Notes: a model not told the origin generated them from the letters alone. A DNA stretch of 64,000 nucleotides from Rhodoluna sp. (GCA_024641095.1 JAHEDR010000001.1:632387-696386); one strand, 5' to 3'. Shown: positions 46,834-58,742, counted from the stretch's first letter. Made by a program: numbers and translations.

Positions 46834-46837
<4 letters not shown>
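46346..46837 (+). CDS. UPF0303 family protein (HbpS/DUF336-like fold)
   Basis: A 163-residue protein with the UPF0303 pattern: EELLVFKTFTEEDAWALG, a VVIDIRRGDEILFF strand pair, WARRKRNLV and the HGGCFPIRVEG motif. The fold is related to the haem-binding HbpS / DUF336 group; the function is not settled. It is translated directly after the Lrp-type regulator. The stop shares CTAG with the stop of convergent gpx. Confidence 0.85.
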
Positions 46838-48684
<1,847 letters not shown>

Positions 48685-48761
48685 TTTCTGAAATAACTTT
48701 CTAGATTCAGGAGTAGTCTGAAATTAGGTGGAGGTTTACTCCCCTAGTCGAAGGAGACCTG

Positions 48762-49574
48762 ATGAAAGTAAACGGAAAAGTACTTGTAGTTACCGGAGCC
48801 GGAAACGGAATGGGTCGCGAGGTTGTCTTAGAACTTCTACGCCGCGGTGCAAAAGTTGCCGGTCTTGACTTGAAACCAGATTGGCTTGCCGAGACCAAGA
48901 CTCTGGCCGGTGACCTAGGAAAAAACTTCTTCGCTTTTGAAGCCAACATTGCCGATCGCGATCGCATCCTGGCACTACCTGCTGAAATTGAAGCTCAGGT
49001 AGGCAAGATTGATGCGGTGGTAAATGTTGCCGGCATCATTCAGCCATTCGTGAAGATCAACGAGTTAGATTTCAGTGCGATTGATCGAGTCATGAGTGTG
49101 AACTTCTTTGGTCCGCTCAACTTAATCAAGGCATTCTTGCCTGGGCTCCTAACTCGCCCCGAAGCACACATCTTGAATGTCTCATCCATGGGTTCGTACG
49201 CACCAGTTCCTGGGCAAACTCTTTACGGAGCATCAAAAGCGGCACTGAACATGCTCACCGAGGGCCTGCGCTCTGAACTTAAGGAAACAAACGTGAACTT
49301 GACCCTGGTCTGGCCAGGCGCAATCGGCACACACATTAGCGAAAACTCAGGCGTAAAATTTGGCTCGGGCGAACTCACCGAGGCGCAAAAGAAAGCGGCA
49401 GCCAGAGTGACGGCACCAGCGCTGGCGGGCAAGCTGATGGTGGATGCAATCGAATCCAAGGCAAACCGAATCTACATAGGCAGCGATGCCAAGACCATGG
49501 GCAATTTGAGCCGGTTAGCGCCAGATTTCGCGGCTAACTTGATTTATAAAAACATGAAGTCACTGCTTGGCTAG
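48762..49574 (+). CDS. Short-chain dehydrogenase/reductase
   Basis: A 270-residue SDR with the NAD(P)-binding TGAGNGMGREV near residue 11, NVAG near 89, the catalytic Ser in NVSSMGSYAPV, and Tyr and Lys in YGASKAAL. Asp36 after the second strand (GLDLK) suggests NAD rather than NADP. The substrate is unknown. GGAG lies six bases before the ATG. It is followed by the convergent tRNA-Arg. Confidence 0.88.
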   Translation: MKVNGKVLVVTGAGNGMGREVVLELLRRGAKVAGLDLKPDWLAETKTLAGDLGKNFFAFEANIADRDRILALPAEIEAQVGKIDAVVNVAGIIQPFVKINELDFSAIDRVMSVNFFGPLNLIKAFLPGLLTRPEAHILNVSSMGSYAPVPGQTLYGASKAALNMLTEGLRSELKETNVNLTLVWPGAIGTHISENSGVKFGSGELTEAQKKAAARVTAPALAGKLMVDAIESKANRIYIGSDAKTMGNLSRLAPDFAANLIYKNMKSLLG

Positions 49575-49588
49575 TGCCTTAAGCTTGG

Positions 49589-49661
49589 CGCCCTCGGTAG
49601 GAATCGAACCTACGACCAAAGGATTAGAAGGCCTTTGCTCTATCCACTGAGCTACGAGGGC
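49589..49661 (-). tRNA. tRNA-Arg (TCT)
   Basis: A 73-nt tRNA on the minus strand. The acceptor GCCCTCG pairs with CGAGGGC and the discriminator is G. The anticodon loop CTTCTAA carries TCT; the last pair of the anticodon stem is a C·T mismatch. The T-arm has GGTTCGATTCC. No CCA is encoded. Confidence 0.93.
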
Positions 49662-49740
49662 ATGATGCCATAGGCATCGCCTACCAGTCTAAACGCCTGC
49701 ATCGTTAATTTTGCCCGAGGCCTTTAGACTAAAAGGCATT

Positions 49741-50727
49741 ATGAGCGAAAATGCATACTTCTGGTTCGAAGTCATTTCAATGGTTGTCATCACCGGCATT
49801 CTGCTGGCCGACATCCTCATCATCTTTAAGCGCCCTCACATTCCAAGTGCCAAGGAATCAGCTATCTGGGTTGGTGTCTACGCAACTCTCGCTCTAATTT
49901 TTGGTGCAATTCTCTGGTGGCTATTTGGTGCCACAAAGGCCAGTGAATTCGTAGCTGGCTGGCTCACTGAATATAGCCTTTCAATTGACAACCTTTTCGT
50001 GTTCGTAATCATCATGAGCCGCTTTGCTGTTCCAAAAAAGTACCAACAAGAAGTACTAATGGTCGGTGTAATCATGGCCTTGGTTCTTCGTGGCATTTTT
50101 ATCGTGGTTGGTGCGGCACTAATCGAGCAGTTCAGTGCCATCTTCTACTTGTTTGGCGCGTTCCTGCTTTACACCGCCTATCACCAGGCCTTCCGTAGTC
50201 ACGACGACGAAGAAGAGACTGAAAGCAAGCTCATTAAGTGGCTGCGCAAGCGCATTCACGTTTCCGATGACTTTGATGGCGCCAAGGTTCGCACAGTTGT
50301 AAACGGCAAAAAAGTTTTCACCCCAATGATTGTGGTCTTTGTGGCTATTGCTTTGACAGACGTAATGTTTGCGTTTGATTCAATCCCGGCAATCTTTGGA
50401 ATCACCACCGACCCATTCATTGTGTTTACCGCAAACGTATTTGCCCTAATGGGTCTTCGACAGCTTTACTTCTTGCTTGGCGGATTGCTCGACAAACTCG
50501 AGTACCTCAAGTACGGAATTGCGTTTATCTTGGGCTTCATTGGTTTCAAGCTGGTAGCTCACGCCATGCACGTCAACGAACTTCCATTTATCAATGGCGG
50601 TAATCACATTGACTGGGCGCCTGAGATTTCAAGCAATACCTCACTGGTTGTGATTATTCTTTCAATCGCAGTTTCAGCGGGCCTAAGCGTTATCTCAGCT
50701 AACCGCAAAAAGAAAAACGCAGCCTAA
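49741..50727 (+). CDS. TerC family membrane protein
   Basis: A 328-residue membrane protein of the TerC/Alx family with about nine hydrophobic helices. Paired acidic motifs ([17 protein letters not shown] and [18 protein letters not shown]) are the family's likely metal-transport sites. TerC-type proteins export Mn2+ or support metal loading of secreted enzymes. ATG at 49741 follows AAAAGG; a TAGACT lies ten bases before the ATG. The stop shares CTAA with the convergent yjdM stop. Confidence 0.9.
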   Translation: MSENAYFWFEVISMVVITGILLADILIIFKRPHIPSAKESAIWVGVYATLALIFGAILWWLFGATKASEFVAGWLTEYSLSIDNLFVFVIIMSRFAVPKKYQQEVLMVGVIMALVLRGIFIVVGAALIEQFSAIFYLFGAFLLYTAYHQAFRSHDDEEETESKLIKWLRKRIHVSDDFDGAKVRTVVNGKKVFTPMIVVFVAIALTDVMFAFDSIPAIFGITTDPFIVFTANVFALMGLRQLYFLLGGLLDKLEYLKYGIAFILGFIGFKLVAHAMHVNELPFINGGNHIDWAPEISSNTSLVVIILSIAVSAGLSVISANRKKKNAA

Positions 50728-51074
50728 AGAACTTTCTTTACGATGCTCGACTTCAAGTACATGGAGCCGAAGCCGTCAACCTTGGCATCGATATCGTGAC
50801 CGTCCACGGGGCTAATCAATCGAATGTTCTTGACTTTGGTGCCCACCTTTACCGAGGTTGAACTGCCTTTAACCTTGAGGTCCTTGATGATCGTGACCGA
50901 ATCACCGTCTTTCAAGATGTTGCCTGATGCATCCTTAACCACTCGTTCGAGTTCGGCAGGCTCATCTGATTCCGCACTCCATTCATGGGCGCATTCGGGG
51001 CAAACCAAAAGCAAACCCATCTCATAGGTATATTCGCAGTTGCAAAGAGGGCAGTTTGGCAAGGTTTCAGTCAT
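50724..51074 (-). CDS. yjdM: YjdM/PhnA-type zinc-ribbon protein
   Basis: A 116-residue protein with an N-terminal zinc ribbon (CPLCNC and CPECAHEW) and a C-terminal PhnA domain ([26 protein letters not shown]). It was once linked to phosphonate use, but the function is not proven; the gene is not with a phn operon here. TAGGCT is exactly six bases before the ATG, predicting a leaderless mRNA. Confidence 0.92.
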   Translation of the reverse strand: MTETLPNCPLCNCEYTYEMGLLLVCPECAHEWSAESDEPAELERVVKDASGNILKDGDSVTIIKDLKVKGSSTSVKVGTKVKNIRLISPVDGHDIDAKVDGFGSMYLKSSIVKKVL

Positions 51075-51175
51075 TGAACAAGCCTAACCCTGCCAGTTTC
51101 CTGAGGATTTAGGGCCTTGGAATAACGCCCAAAATTGTGCGGTTAGCCTATAGGTATCCCCTGAAAGAGGTATCT

Positions 51176-54100
51176 GTGTTCCGTTTGGCCAAGCTAAGTG
51201 TTGCAAACCGTTCTGTTGTAGCACTAATCACCGTAATCATCGCTGCTTTTGGATTCATTTCTTTGGGCTCGCTAAAGCAGGAACTGATTCCTTCTTTTGA
51301 AGTTCCGCAGGCAGCAATCGTGACCGCTTACCCCGGAGCCTCTCCAGAAGTGGTTGACCAGCAGGTCAGCAAGGTTATTGAAGACGCAGTGCGCCAAATT
51401 GATGGCCTAGTCAACTCAACCTCTACCTCACAAAGCAACATTTCTATTGTGCGCGTGGAATTTGAATACGGGACAGCAACTGCAAAAGTAACCGAGGACC
51501 TTGCGGCTGCAATCGCAAAGATCAAGTCAACTTTGCCAGCCGATGTTGAACCTAACGTTTTGTCTGGAAGCTTTGACTCCGTTCCAATCATCGCTTTGGG
51601 TGTATCGGCTAACGATGGAAATAACGAGGCAATCGCCCAAACTCTAGAAGATGTGGCCGGGCCGCTTTTTGCACAGGTGCCTGGTGTTAGAGACGTAACC
51701 GTTGCCGGAACCGTTGAGAAACGCATCAACCTTAAGTTGAAGCAGTCAGTGCTTACAGCAAATGGTCTTAGCCAACAGTCAATTACCTCGGCTCTTCAAG
51801 CAAATGGTTTTGTTGTGCCAGCAGGAACTATCGACGACTCTAAGGGTTCCATTTCAGTTGAGGTCGGCACCCCAGTAAATTCTTTGGCAGCATTCAAGAA
51901 ACTTCCCCTTATTGGCACCAAGACCTCGGTTACTACTCCAAGCGCAACCGGCTTCCCTGGCTTTGGCAGTAGCACGCAGATTCCTGCCGGAATCACAATC
52001 CCAAGCACGCCAACTGTAACCACTAGAACCGTTGCGCTCACCATCGATCAGGTGGCAACAGTTTCATATGAAAATGCACCTACCACAAGCATTGCTCGCA
52101 CCAACGGTAAGGCAGCGCTATCGGTTTCAATCGTTAAGACTCAAGACGGAAACACAGTTGCTGTTTCACACGGAGTCCGTGAAAAAATTGCCGAGCTAAA
52201 AGACAAACTTGGTGACGTTACTATCGTGACCGTTTTTGACCAGGCTCCTTTTGTTGAGAAGTCACTTGAAAACCTAAGCACCGAGGGCCTGCTTGGGCTT
52301 GGCTTTGCAATTCTGGTTATCTTGCTGTTCTTGATGTCAGTCCGGTCGACTCTGGTAACTGCAATCTCCATTCCGACTTCAGTTCTGATCACCTTTATTG
52401 GCCTTGGTCAATTCGGATACTCGCTAAACATCTTGACCCTAAGCGCGCTCACGATTGCCATTGGTCGCGTAGTTGACGACTCAATCGTGGTAATCGAAAA
52501 CATCAATCGCCACCTTTCTTATGGTGAACCTAAGCAACATGCAATCTTAAATGCGGTTAAGGAGGTTGCCGGAGCCATTACCGCCGCAACCATCACAACC
52601 GTTGCCGTCTTCTTGCCAATCGCCCTGGTTAGCGGACTCATCGGCGAGATCTTCCGCCCATTTGCATTTACTTTTGCAATTGCCCTAGTTGCCTCGCTAT
52701 TTGTTTCACTAACCATCGTTCCGGTTTTGGCCTACTGGTTCCTAAAGAACCCAGCTATTGCGGCAGCCAAGGCTAAAGACCTTGAGAAAGTTGCCGCTGC
52801 TGCGCGTGAAGCAGAGGAAGAACGCGAACGTAAGAGTTGGTTACAGCGAGGCTACCTACCAATCCTTTCTTGGACTCAGCGCCGCCCGGTAATCACTTTG
52901 ATTGCATCATTCATCGTTTTGATTTTCACCTTTGGCCTGGTTCCATTCCTCAAGACAGATTTCATCGGAAGCTCTGGCTCTAGCGGTTTCGTAGTTAATC
53001 AAACCCTTCCTGCAGGTGCAACTTTTGATCAAAAAGACGAAGCCGCCGCAAAGCTAGAAGCGTTGCTACTAGACAACAAGAGCGTAGACGTCGTTCAGAC
53101 ATCTATTGGTTCTTCGGGTGATGGACGCGTTGCCTTTGGAGCCGCAGCCGGCGGAACCTCTTTGCAGGTGTCGCTGAAGGATGGCTCAGATGCAGTTGCA
53201 ATTCAGAGTGACTTTGAAACTAAATTCGCAGCCGATGCCAGCCTTGGTGAAGTTAAGTTCAGCTCGGGTGGCGGCCCAGGGTTTGGCTCTTCGAGCACCA
53301 TTGACATCAAGGTGCTTGCCCCTACCGATGAAAAACTTCTCGCAGCAATCAATGCTGTTGAGAAGTCCATGCAAGGAACCTCAAACGTTTCGGAGATCAC
53401 AAACTCGCTAGCCGAGACCCAGCGAACCCTGCGAGTAACCGTTGACCGAAAGGCAGCTGCACAACGTGGGCTTACCGAAATTGCGGTTAGTGGAATCGTT
53501 GCCTCAAAGCTTCGCCCAACCAGCATTGGCAATGTCAACCTGAATAATGTTGAGACTCCTATCTACATAGTTCAGACCAACATTCCTAAAACAGTTGCTC
53601 AGATCAAAGCAATTCAAATTCCAACCATGACTGGAACTGTTTCGCTTTCAAGCCTTGCCAAGATTGAACAGGTAGATGTTCCCGTATCAATTACGAGCGA
53701 AAAGGGTGAGCGAACCGCAAAGGTTTCGCTAACTCCAGATGGCGACAACCTGGGAGCAATCTCTGCCGAAGTTACCAAGCGCCTAAACAAGGTGGAGCTG
53801 CCGCTTGGCGCCACAGCAACACTAGGCGGTATCAGTGCAGATCAAGCAGACTCATTTAGTCAGTTGGGCTTGGCGCTTCTTGCCGCCGTTGCGATCGTGT
53901 TCATCGTTATGGTTGCCACATTCTCAAGCCTCATCCAACCGCTGATCTTGCTAATTTCAATTCCGTTTGCAGCAACCGGCGCACTTGGTCTCTTGCTTGC
54001 AACCGATACTCCGCTTGGAGTTCCGTCACTGATTGGAATGTTGCTACTGGTTGGAATCGTGGTTACCAACGCGATCGTGCTTATTGACCTGATCAACCAG

Positions 54101-54388
54101 TACCGCAAACAAGGCAAGCCAATTCGTGAGTCAATCATGGATGGTGCTCGTCAGCGACTTCGTCCAATTCTGATGACGGCACTGGCCACCATCTTTGCTT
54201 TGACTCCAATGGCGCTGGGAATTACTGGCGGTGGCGGCTTTATTTCTCAGCCACTTGCCGTTGTGGTTATTGGTGGCCTGTTCTCTTCAACAGTATTGAC
54301 TTTGGTCATCGTGCCGGTTCTGTACTGGCTAGTTGAGGGCCGCAAAGAACGCAAACTTACAAAAGTTAAAAAGGCTAAGTCTGCATAA
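51176..54388 (+). CDS. RND-type efflux permease (AcrB/HAE family)
   Basis: A 1070-residue inner-membrane pump with the duplicated RND layout: helix 1, a large extracytoplasmic domain, helices 2-6, then the same again. VVDDSIVVIEN near residue 440 carries the proton-relay Asp pair. Segment about 535-570 is a charged cytoplasmic linker (AAREAEEERERKSW). Single-component RND pumps occur in Gram-positives (SwrC-like); no membrane-fusion partner is encoded here. GTG at 51176 has AGAGG seven bases upstream. A strong terminator follows. Confidence 0.9.
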   Translation: MFRLAKLSVANRSVVALITVIIAAFGFISLGSLKQELIPSFEVPQAAIVTAYPGASPEVVDQQVSKVIEDAVRQIDGLVNSTSTSQSNISIVRVEFEYGTATAKVTEDLAAAIAKIKSTLPADVEPNVLSGSFDSVPIIALGVSANDGNNEAIAQTLEDVAGPLFAQVPGVRDVTVAGTVEKRINLKLKQSVLTANGLSQQSITSALQANGFVVPAGTIDDSKGSISVEVGTPVNSLAAFKKLPLIGTKTSVTTPSATGFPGFGSSTQIPAGITIPSTPTVTTRTVALTIDQVATVSYENAPTTSIARTNGKAALSVSIVKTQDGNTVAVSHGVREKIAELKDKLGDVTIVTVFDQAPFVEKSLENLSTEGLLGLGFAILVILLFLMSVRSTLVTAISIPTSVLITFIGLGQFGYSLNILTLSALTIAIGRVVDDSIVVIENINRHLSYGEPKQHAILNAVKEVAGAITAATITTVAVFLPIALVSGLIGEIFRPFAFTFAIALVASLFVSLTIVPVLAYWFLKNPAIAAAKAKDLEKVAAAAREAEEERERKSWLQRGYLPILSWTQRRPVITLIASFIVLIFTFGLVPFLKTDFIGSSGSSGFVVNQTLPAGATFDQKDEAAAKLEALLLDNKSVDVVQTSIGSSGDGRVAFGAAAGGTSLQVSLKDGSDAVAIQSDFETKFAADASLGEVKFSSGGGPGFGSSSTIDIKVLAPTDEKLLAAINAVEKSMQGTSNVSEITNSLAETQRTLRVTVDRKAAAQRGLTEIAVSGIVASKLRPTSIGNVNLNNVETPIYIVQTNIPKTVAQIKAIQIPTMTGTVSLSSLAKIEQVDVPVSITSEKGERTAKVSLTPDGDNLGAISAEVTKRLNKVELPLGATATLGGISADQADSFSQLGLALLAAVAIVFIVMVATFSSLIQPLILLISIPFAATGALGLLLATDTPLGVPSLIGMLLLVGIVVTNAIVLIDLINQYRKQGKPIRESIMDGARQRLRPILMTALATIFALTPMALGITGGGGFISQPLAVVVIGGLFSSTVLTLVIVPVLYWLVEGRKERKLTKVKKAKSA

Positions 54389-54406
54389 AGCAGAGGTTTA
54401 GAATAA

Positions 54407-54436
54407 GGAGGTCCGCGACAGGTGTCGTGGGCCTCC
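54407..54436 (+). terminator. Terminator after the RND gene whose T-tract overlaps the orn promoter
   Basis: A 13-position stem of GGAGG…CGAC with GTCG…CCTCC (two G·T pairs) and an AGGT loop, then CC TA TTTTT. The T-run 54441-54445 overlaps the TATTTT hexamer that lies six bases before the orn GTG. Confidence 0.8.
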
Positions 54437-54438
54437 CC

Positions 54439-54444
54439 TATTTT
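54439..54444 (+). promoter_or_regulatory. Likely -10 box of orn (leaderless)
   Basis: TATTTT lies exactly six bases before the GTG of orn. It fits the TANNNT-N6-start pattern seen at several other genes here. It is formed partly by the T-tract of the preceding terminator. Confidence 0.5.
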
Positions 54445-54450
54445 TGGATT

Positions 54451-55059
54451 GTGATTGAAATTTCAGAAAATTTAGTCTGGATTGACTGCGAGATGACTGG
54501 GCTCAACCCAGAGGCCGACTGCCTGGTTGAAGTTGCCGTAGTAATCACCAACTCCGAATTAGAAATTTTAGATAAAGGCTTTGAAGTAGTTATCAAGCCA
54601 AGACCTGAGTCCTGGGCCAACATGAACGACTTCGTTCGCGATATGCACACCCAATCCGGTCTGATTAACGATGTCGAAAATGGTGTTGAGCTTGCCCAAG
54701 CCGAACAGCAAATTCTTGAATACATCAAGAAGTTTGTGCCAAATGCCAAAGAGGCACCGCTTGCCGGAAACACCATTGGCACTGACCGCATGTTCCTCAA
54801 CAAATACATGCCTGAGCTCGACCAGCACCTTCACTACCGAAACATAGACGTCTCCTCAATTAAGGAACTTACTCGTCGCTGGTATCCAAGGGTTTACTTC
54901 CAGCTGCCTAAAAAAGAAGGTGGCCACCGCGCCCTAGCCGACATCCTTGAATCAATCCAAGAACTGCGCTACTACCGCCAAACAGTGATGGTTCCGGCCC
55001 CAGGCCCAAGCACCGACGAAGCCAAATTGGCCTCAGAAAACATCAAGGGCAGCAACTAA
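54451..55059 (+). CDS. orn: Oligoribonuclease
   Basis: Orn degrades two- to five-nucleotide RNAs, including pGpG, and is essential in many bacteria. The 202-residue DEDDh exonuclease has Asp12 and Glu14 in WIDCEMTGLNP, an Asp in NTIGTDRMFL and the HRALADI motif with His and Asp. GTG at 54451 fits the family start; upstream frame to 54427 lies inside a terminator hairpin. A C-terminal extension of about 20 residues is present. Confidence 0.95.
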   Translation: MIEISENLVWIDCEMTGLNPEADCLVEVAVVITNSELEILDKGFEVVIKPRPESWANMNDFVRDMHTQSGLINDVENGVELAQAEQQILEYIKKFVPNAKEAPLAGNTIGTDRMFLNKYMPELDQHLHYRNIDVSSIKELTRRWYPRVYFQLPKKEGGHRALADILESIQELRYYRQTVMVPAPGPSTDEAKLASENIKGSN

Positions 55060-55086
55060 ATTCAACTGATAGACTTATTCGGTTGT

Positions 55087-55100
55087 TGTGCCTAGGCACA
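55087..55100. promoter_or_regulatory. 14-bp palindrome just before tRNA-His
   Basis: TGTGCCTAGGCACA is a perfect palindrome ending six bases before the tRNA. TAGGCA inside it could be the tRNA -10 box. The CCTAGG core is also found in the msrA/aldo-keto reductase promoter. Confidence 0.4.
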
Positions 55101-55106
55101 GCACAT

Positions 55107-55183
55107 GGTGGGTATAGCTCAGCTGGTAGAGCACCTGGTTGTGGTCCAGGGGGTCGCGGGTTCAAGCCCCGTTACTCACCCCA
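55107..55183 (+). tRNA. tRNA-His (GTG)
   Basis: The acceptor GTGGGTA pairs with TACTCAC, with the extra G-1 at 55107 opposite discriminator C at 55180, the hallmark of tRNA-His. The anticodon loop TTGTGGT carries GTG. CCA is encoded at 55181-55183. Confidence 0.96.
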
Positions 55184-55194
55184 AAAAATAGCAA

Positions 55195-55225
55195 AACAAC
55201 CCCGGGAATAAATCCCGGGGTTGTT
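55195..55225. terminator. Bidirectional terminator between tRNA-His and gatB
   Basis: A perfect 13-bp stem, AACAACCCCGGGA with TCCCGGGGTTGTT, and an ATAAA loop. ATTTTTTT follows on the plus strand, and A-runs on the other side serve gatB. Confidence 0.93.
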
Positions 55226-55238
55226 ATTTTTTTGGGGT

Positions 55239-56741
55239 CTACTTATTTGCCATCTCGATTAGCAGTTCGCGCACACGACCAGCATCTGCCGATCCCTTCA
55301 TTGCCTGCATCACGGCACCAATTACTGCACCGGCTGCCTGCATGCGACCTTCACGAATTGCGTCAAGCACATCGGGTTGCTTTGCAAGAGCTGCTTCAAT
55401 GGCAGCGATTAGCGCGCCATCATCGGAAACAACTTCAAGGCCACGCTTGGCCACAACCTCAGCAGGGCTACCTTCGCCATCAAGCACGTAGGTCAAAACT
55501 TCGCGAGCCAAGCGGTCGTTGATCTTTCCGGCTTCAACCAGGTTTGCTAGTTCCGCTACGTAAGCACCAGAAATTTCTAGATCAATTACATCTTTGTCTT
55601 GGCTGTTGGCGATACGTGCAAGTTCACCGGTCCACCACTTACGAGCAGCCTGTGGCTTTGCACCGGCAGAAACGGATTCTTCAATTTGATCCATAAGTCC
55701 GGCGTTAACAACATCGCGGAACTCAAGGTCTGCAAAACCCCACTCGGCTTGAACGCGCTTGCGGCGATCGGCAGGCTTCTCAGGTAACCCCGCACGTAGC
55801 TCTTCGATCCACTCTTTTGATGGCTGAACCGGAACTAGATCTGGCTCTGGGAAGTAACGGTAGTCATCTGCGTCAGACTTTGGACGACCCGATGATGTTG
55901 CGCCCTTGTCTTCATGCCAGTGACGTGTTTCCTGAATGATTGCGGTTCCCTTGGCAAGCAAAGCAGCCTGGCGCTGAATCTCGTAGCGAACTGCACGTTC
56001 AATTGAGCGCAATGAGTTCACGTTCTTGGTCTCGGTACGAGTACCAAGTTTTTCCTGACCGTGTGGTCGAAGCGATACGTTGGCGTCACAGCGAACGTTT
56101 CCGCGTTCCATCTTGGCGTCCGAAACTCCAAGACCTTTTACGATTTCGCGAATCGAACGCACGTAAGCAGCTGCCAATTCTGGCGCCTCGGCACCTGCGC
56201 CATAGACCGGCTTGGTAACAATTTCAACCAATGGAACACCCGCGCGGTTGTAGTCAACCAAAGAGTACTCAGCGCCCTGAATGCGGCCGGTTGAGCCACC
56301 AACGTGAGTCAACTTACCCGCGTCTTCCTCCATGTGTGCACGCTCAATCTGAACGGTGAATGTGTTTCCCGATGGAACTTCTACCTCAAGTGAGCCCTCG
56401 AACGCGATTGGCTCGTCGTACTGTGAGGTCTGGAAATTCTTTGCAAGGTCTGGGTAGAAATAGTTCTTTCTAGCAAAACGACCATTAGGTGCAATGTCGC
56501 AACCAAGGGCAAGACCAATCTTGATGCTTGATTCCACTGCACGCTTATTTACAGCAGGCAGCGAGCCAGGCAAGCCAATACAGATTGGGCAAACGTTGGT
56601 GTTTGGCTCGTCACCAAACTCGTTTCGGCAACCACAGAACATCTTGGTGTTGGTGTTTAGCTCAACGTGTACCTCAAGACCAATCACAACCTCAAATTGC
56701 TCAAGTGCCTTTTCGTAGTTCATCAATTCGTCTTTAGCCAT
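55239..56741 (-). CDS. gatB: Aspartyl/glutamyl-tRNA amidotransferase subunit B
   Basis: GatB phosphorylates and amidates mischarged Glu-tRNA-Gln (and Asp-tRNA-Asn). The 500-residue protein has [12 protein letters not shown] at the N-terminus, zinc-type Cys (FCGC and CPIC), and a C-terminal YqeY-like tail domain. Its ATG overlaps the gatA stop in TAATG. It is last in the gatC–gatA–gatB operon. Confidence 0.97.
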   Translation of the reverse strand: MAKDELMNYEKALEQFEVVIGLEVHVELNTNTKMFCGCRNEFGDEPNTNVCPICIGLPGSLPAVNKRAVESSIKIGLALGCDIAPNGRFARKNYFYPDLAKNFQTSQYDEPIAFEGSLEVEVPSGNTFTVQIERAHMEEDAGKLTHVGGSTGRIQGAEYSLVDYNRAGVPLVEIVTKPVYGAGAEAPELAAAYVRSIREIVKGLGVSDAKMERGNVRCDANVSLRPHGQEKLGTRTETKNVNSLRSIERAVRYEIQRQAALLAKGTAIIQETRHWHEDKGATSSGRPKSDADDYRYFPEPDLVPVQPSKEWIEELRAGLPEKPADRRKRVQAEWGFADLEFRDVVNAGLMDQIEESVSAGAKPQAARKWWTGELARIANSQDKDVIDLEISGAYVAELANLVEAGKINDRLAREVLTYVLDGEGSPAEVVAKRGLEVVSDDGALIAAIEAALAKQPDVLDAIREGRMQAAGAVIGAVMQAMKGSADAGRVRELLIEMANK

Positions 56742-58243
56742 TAGTTCTTCACCTCCAGCGCTGGTGCAAAATCAATCATTCGCTTGCCCCAAACATCTTC
56801 GTGCATCTTTTCGAGGGCCGCGCCAACTTGATATAGGCGAGCATCTTCACGAGCAGGTGCCAAAAGCTGAATTCCCGATGGCATCTTGTTCTCTGCCATT
56901 CCATTTGGAATTGCCATTCCCGGAATACCAGCGAGGTTTGCAGGAATGGTAGCGATGTCGTTTAGGTACATGGCTAGGGGGTCTTCCAACTTTTCGCCGA
57001 ACTTAAACGCCGTTGCCGGTGCAGTTGGTGATACCAAAACATCTGCCTTGGCAAAGGCTGCATCAAAGTCACGCTGGATTAGAGTGCGAACCTTTTGAGC
57101 CGCACCGTAGTAGGCGTCGTAGTAACCGCTTGAAAGCGCATAGGTTCCAAGAATGATTCGGCGCTTTACCTCTGGGCCAAAACCGGCTTCACGAGTAGCA
57201 GCCATTACGCGCTCGATAGTTGGCGCCCCATCTGGTGTAACACGAAGGCCAAAGCGAACCGAGTCAAACTTTGCCAAGTTTGAAGATGCCTCAGCCGGCA
57301 AGATGAGGTAGTAAGCCGCAATAGCGTACTCAAAACTAGGGCAAGACACTTCAACAATCTCTGCTCCGGCATTTTTCAAGAGTTCGAGGCTCTCGTTGAA
57401 ACGTGCAGAAACCTCTGGTTGAAAACCATCGCCGCTTAGTTGCTTGATTACACCAATGCGCATGCCCTTAACATCAAGCTTCTTGGCAGCCTCGGTCATT
57501 GAACCAAGTGACTCAGGCAACGAGGTGCTGTCGTGTGGGTCATGACCAGCAATCACATCTTGCAAAAGCGCAGCATCTAGAACATTGCGAGAAACCGGAC
57601 CAACCTGGTCAAGCGAGCTTGCCAACGCAATCAACCCGTAGCGTGAAACTGCTCCGTAGGTTGGCTTGGTGCCAACGGTTCCGGTTACGAAAGCCGGGTA
57701 GCGAATTGAACCACCGGTGTCGCTACCAATTGCCAATGGCGCCTGGAACGACGCAACCACTGAGCTTGATCCACCACCGGAACCGCCAGGAATTCGCTCA
57801 AGGTCCCAAGGGTTTTTGCTTGGACCATAGGCAGAAAATTCGGTTGATGAACCCATCGCGAATTCATCGAGGTTGGTCTTACCAAGAATCGGCATTCCAG
57901 CTGCGCGCAACTTCTTTACAACTGTTGAGTCGTACTGCGGAATCCAGCCTTCAAGAATCTTTGAACCCGATGTAGTCGGGGCATCGGTTGTAGTTAGGTT
58001 GTCTTTCACGGCAATTGGTAGACCGGCAAGTTCGTGTAATTTTTCACCCGATGCTCGACGACGATCAACATCTGCTGCAGCAGCTAGCGCTGCCTCTGGA
58101 CCAACGTGCAAATAACTGTGCACAGCGCCATCGACCTGAGCGGTTCTATCTAGGTGAGCCTGAGTCAGCTCCACCGATGAAATTTCGCCTTTGCTAAGCA
58201 GTTGGGCAAGTTCGGATGCGTTTTTGTAAATAAGTTCTGACAC
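56741..58243 (-). CDS. gatA: Aspartyl/glutamyl-tRNA amidotransferase subunit A
   Basis: GatA releases ammonia from glutamine for the GatCAB reaction. The 500-residue amidase has the catalytic Lys in [10 protein letters not shown], the cis-Ser in [12 protein letters not shown] and the Ser-rich [12 protein letters not shown] at 58243 follows the gatC stop by 4 bp with GAGGAG upstream. A frame to 58288 would overlap gatC and is not supported. Confidence 0.96.
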   Translation of the reverse strand: MSELIYKNASELAQLLSKGEISSVELTQAHLDRTAQVDGAVHSYLHVGPEAALAAAADVDRRRASGEKLHELAGLPIAVKDNLTTTDAPTTSGSKILEGWIPQYDSTVVKKLRAAGMPILGKTNLDEFAMGSSTEFSAYGPSKNPWDLERIPGGSGGGSSSVVASFQAPLAIGSDTGGSIRYPAFVTGTVGTKPTYGAVSRYGLIALASSLDQVGPVSRNVLDAALLQDVIAGHDPHDSTSLPESLGSMTEAAKKLDVKGMRIGVIKQLSGDGFQPEVSARFNESLELLKNAGAEIVEVSCPSFEYAIAAYYLILPAEASSNLAKFDSVRFGLRVTPDGAPTIERVMAATREAGFGPEVKRRIILGTYALSSGYYDAYYGAAQKVRTLIQRDFDAAFAKADVLVSPTAPATAFKFGEKLEDPLAMYLNDIATIPANLAGIPGMAIPNGMAENKMPSGIQLLAPAREDARLYQVGAALEKMHEDVWGKRMIDFAPALEVKN

Positions 58244-58247
58244 GGGC

Positions 58248-58544
58248 TTACTCCTCGTCCAAAATTGCGTGAACGCGGAATCTGCCATCGGCGCTGTCTG
58301 GAGCTGCCGAAAGCGCTTCGGCCTGGCTTAGTGAAGGCTCAACAACATCTTCGCGGTATACGTTTGCCATTGGAATTGGGTGGCTTGTGGCTGGCACATC
58401 GCCGGCTACAGCTTCCTTGATGGCGGCCATCGAATCCACGATCAAGCCAAGCTGACCGGTGAAAAGGTCCACTTCTTGGTCTGTGACATCGATACGGGCC
58501 AGGTTGGCAAGGTGCCTAACCAGGTCGGGGGTAATTTCAGACAT
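58248..58544 (-). CDS. gatC: Aspartyl/glutamyl-tRNA amidotransferase subunit C
   Basis: GatC is the small 98-residue belt subunit that stabilises GatA–GatB. It has the family pattern [20 protein letters not shown] and a C-terminal REDVVEPSL…GRFRVHAIL. It begins the operon; a TAGGCT about 35 bases upstream of the ATG may be its -10 box. Confidence 0.93.
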   Translation of the reverse strand: MSEITPDLVRHLANLARIDVTDQEVDLFTGQLGLIVDSMAAIKEAVAGDVPATSHPIPMANVYREDVVEPSLSQAEALSAAPDSADGRFRVHAILDEE

Positions 58545-58742
58545 AAATCCACTCGCTAGGCAAAAGATGATTGGCTTCTAGCCTACCAAACGGGCAAATG
58601 TGGAGTTCCCCGAACAAACGGGCTATGCGGCCGGAATTTGCTCTGAAAACCCCTAAAAATCCCTGTAAACTCAGACCTGCACGCGTATGTGGCTACCCCT
58701 ATGACACATTGCGTTCCCCCGATTCAGTTAAGGCACATTATT

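Noticed and set aside
54427-54450. Earlier start of orn
   Set aside because: These codons lie inside the terminator hairpin of the preceding gene, and the family start is at 54451.
58545-58742. Small gene in the gatC to DivIVA-like spacer
   Set aside because: No frame with a plausible start, ribosome site and protein-like composition; it more likely holds promoters.
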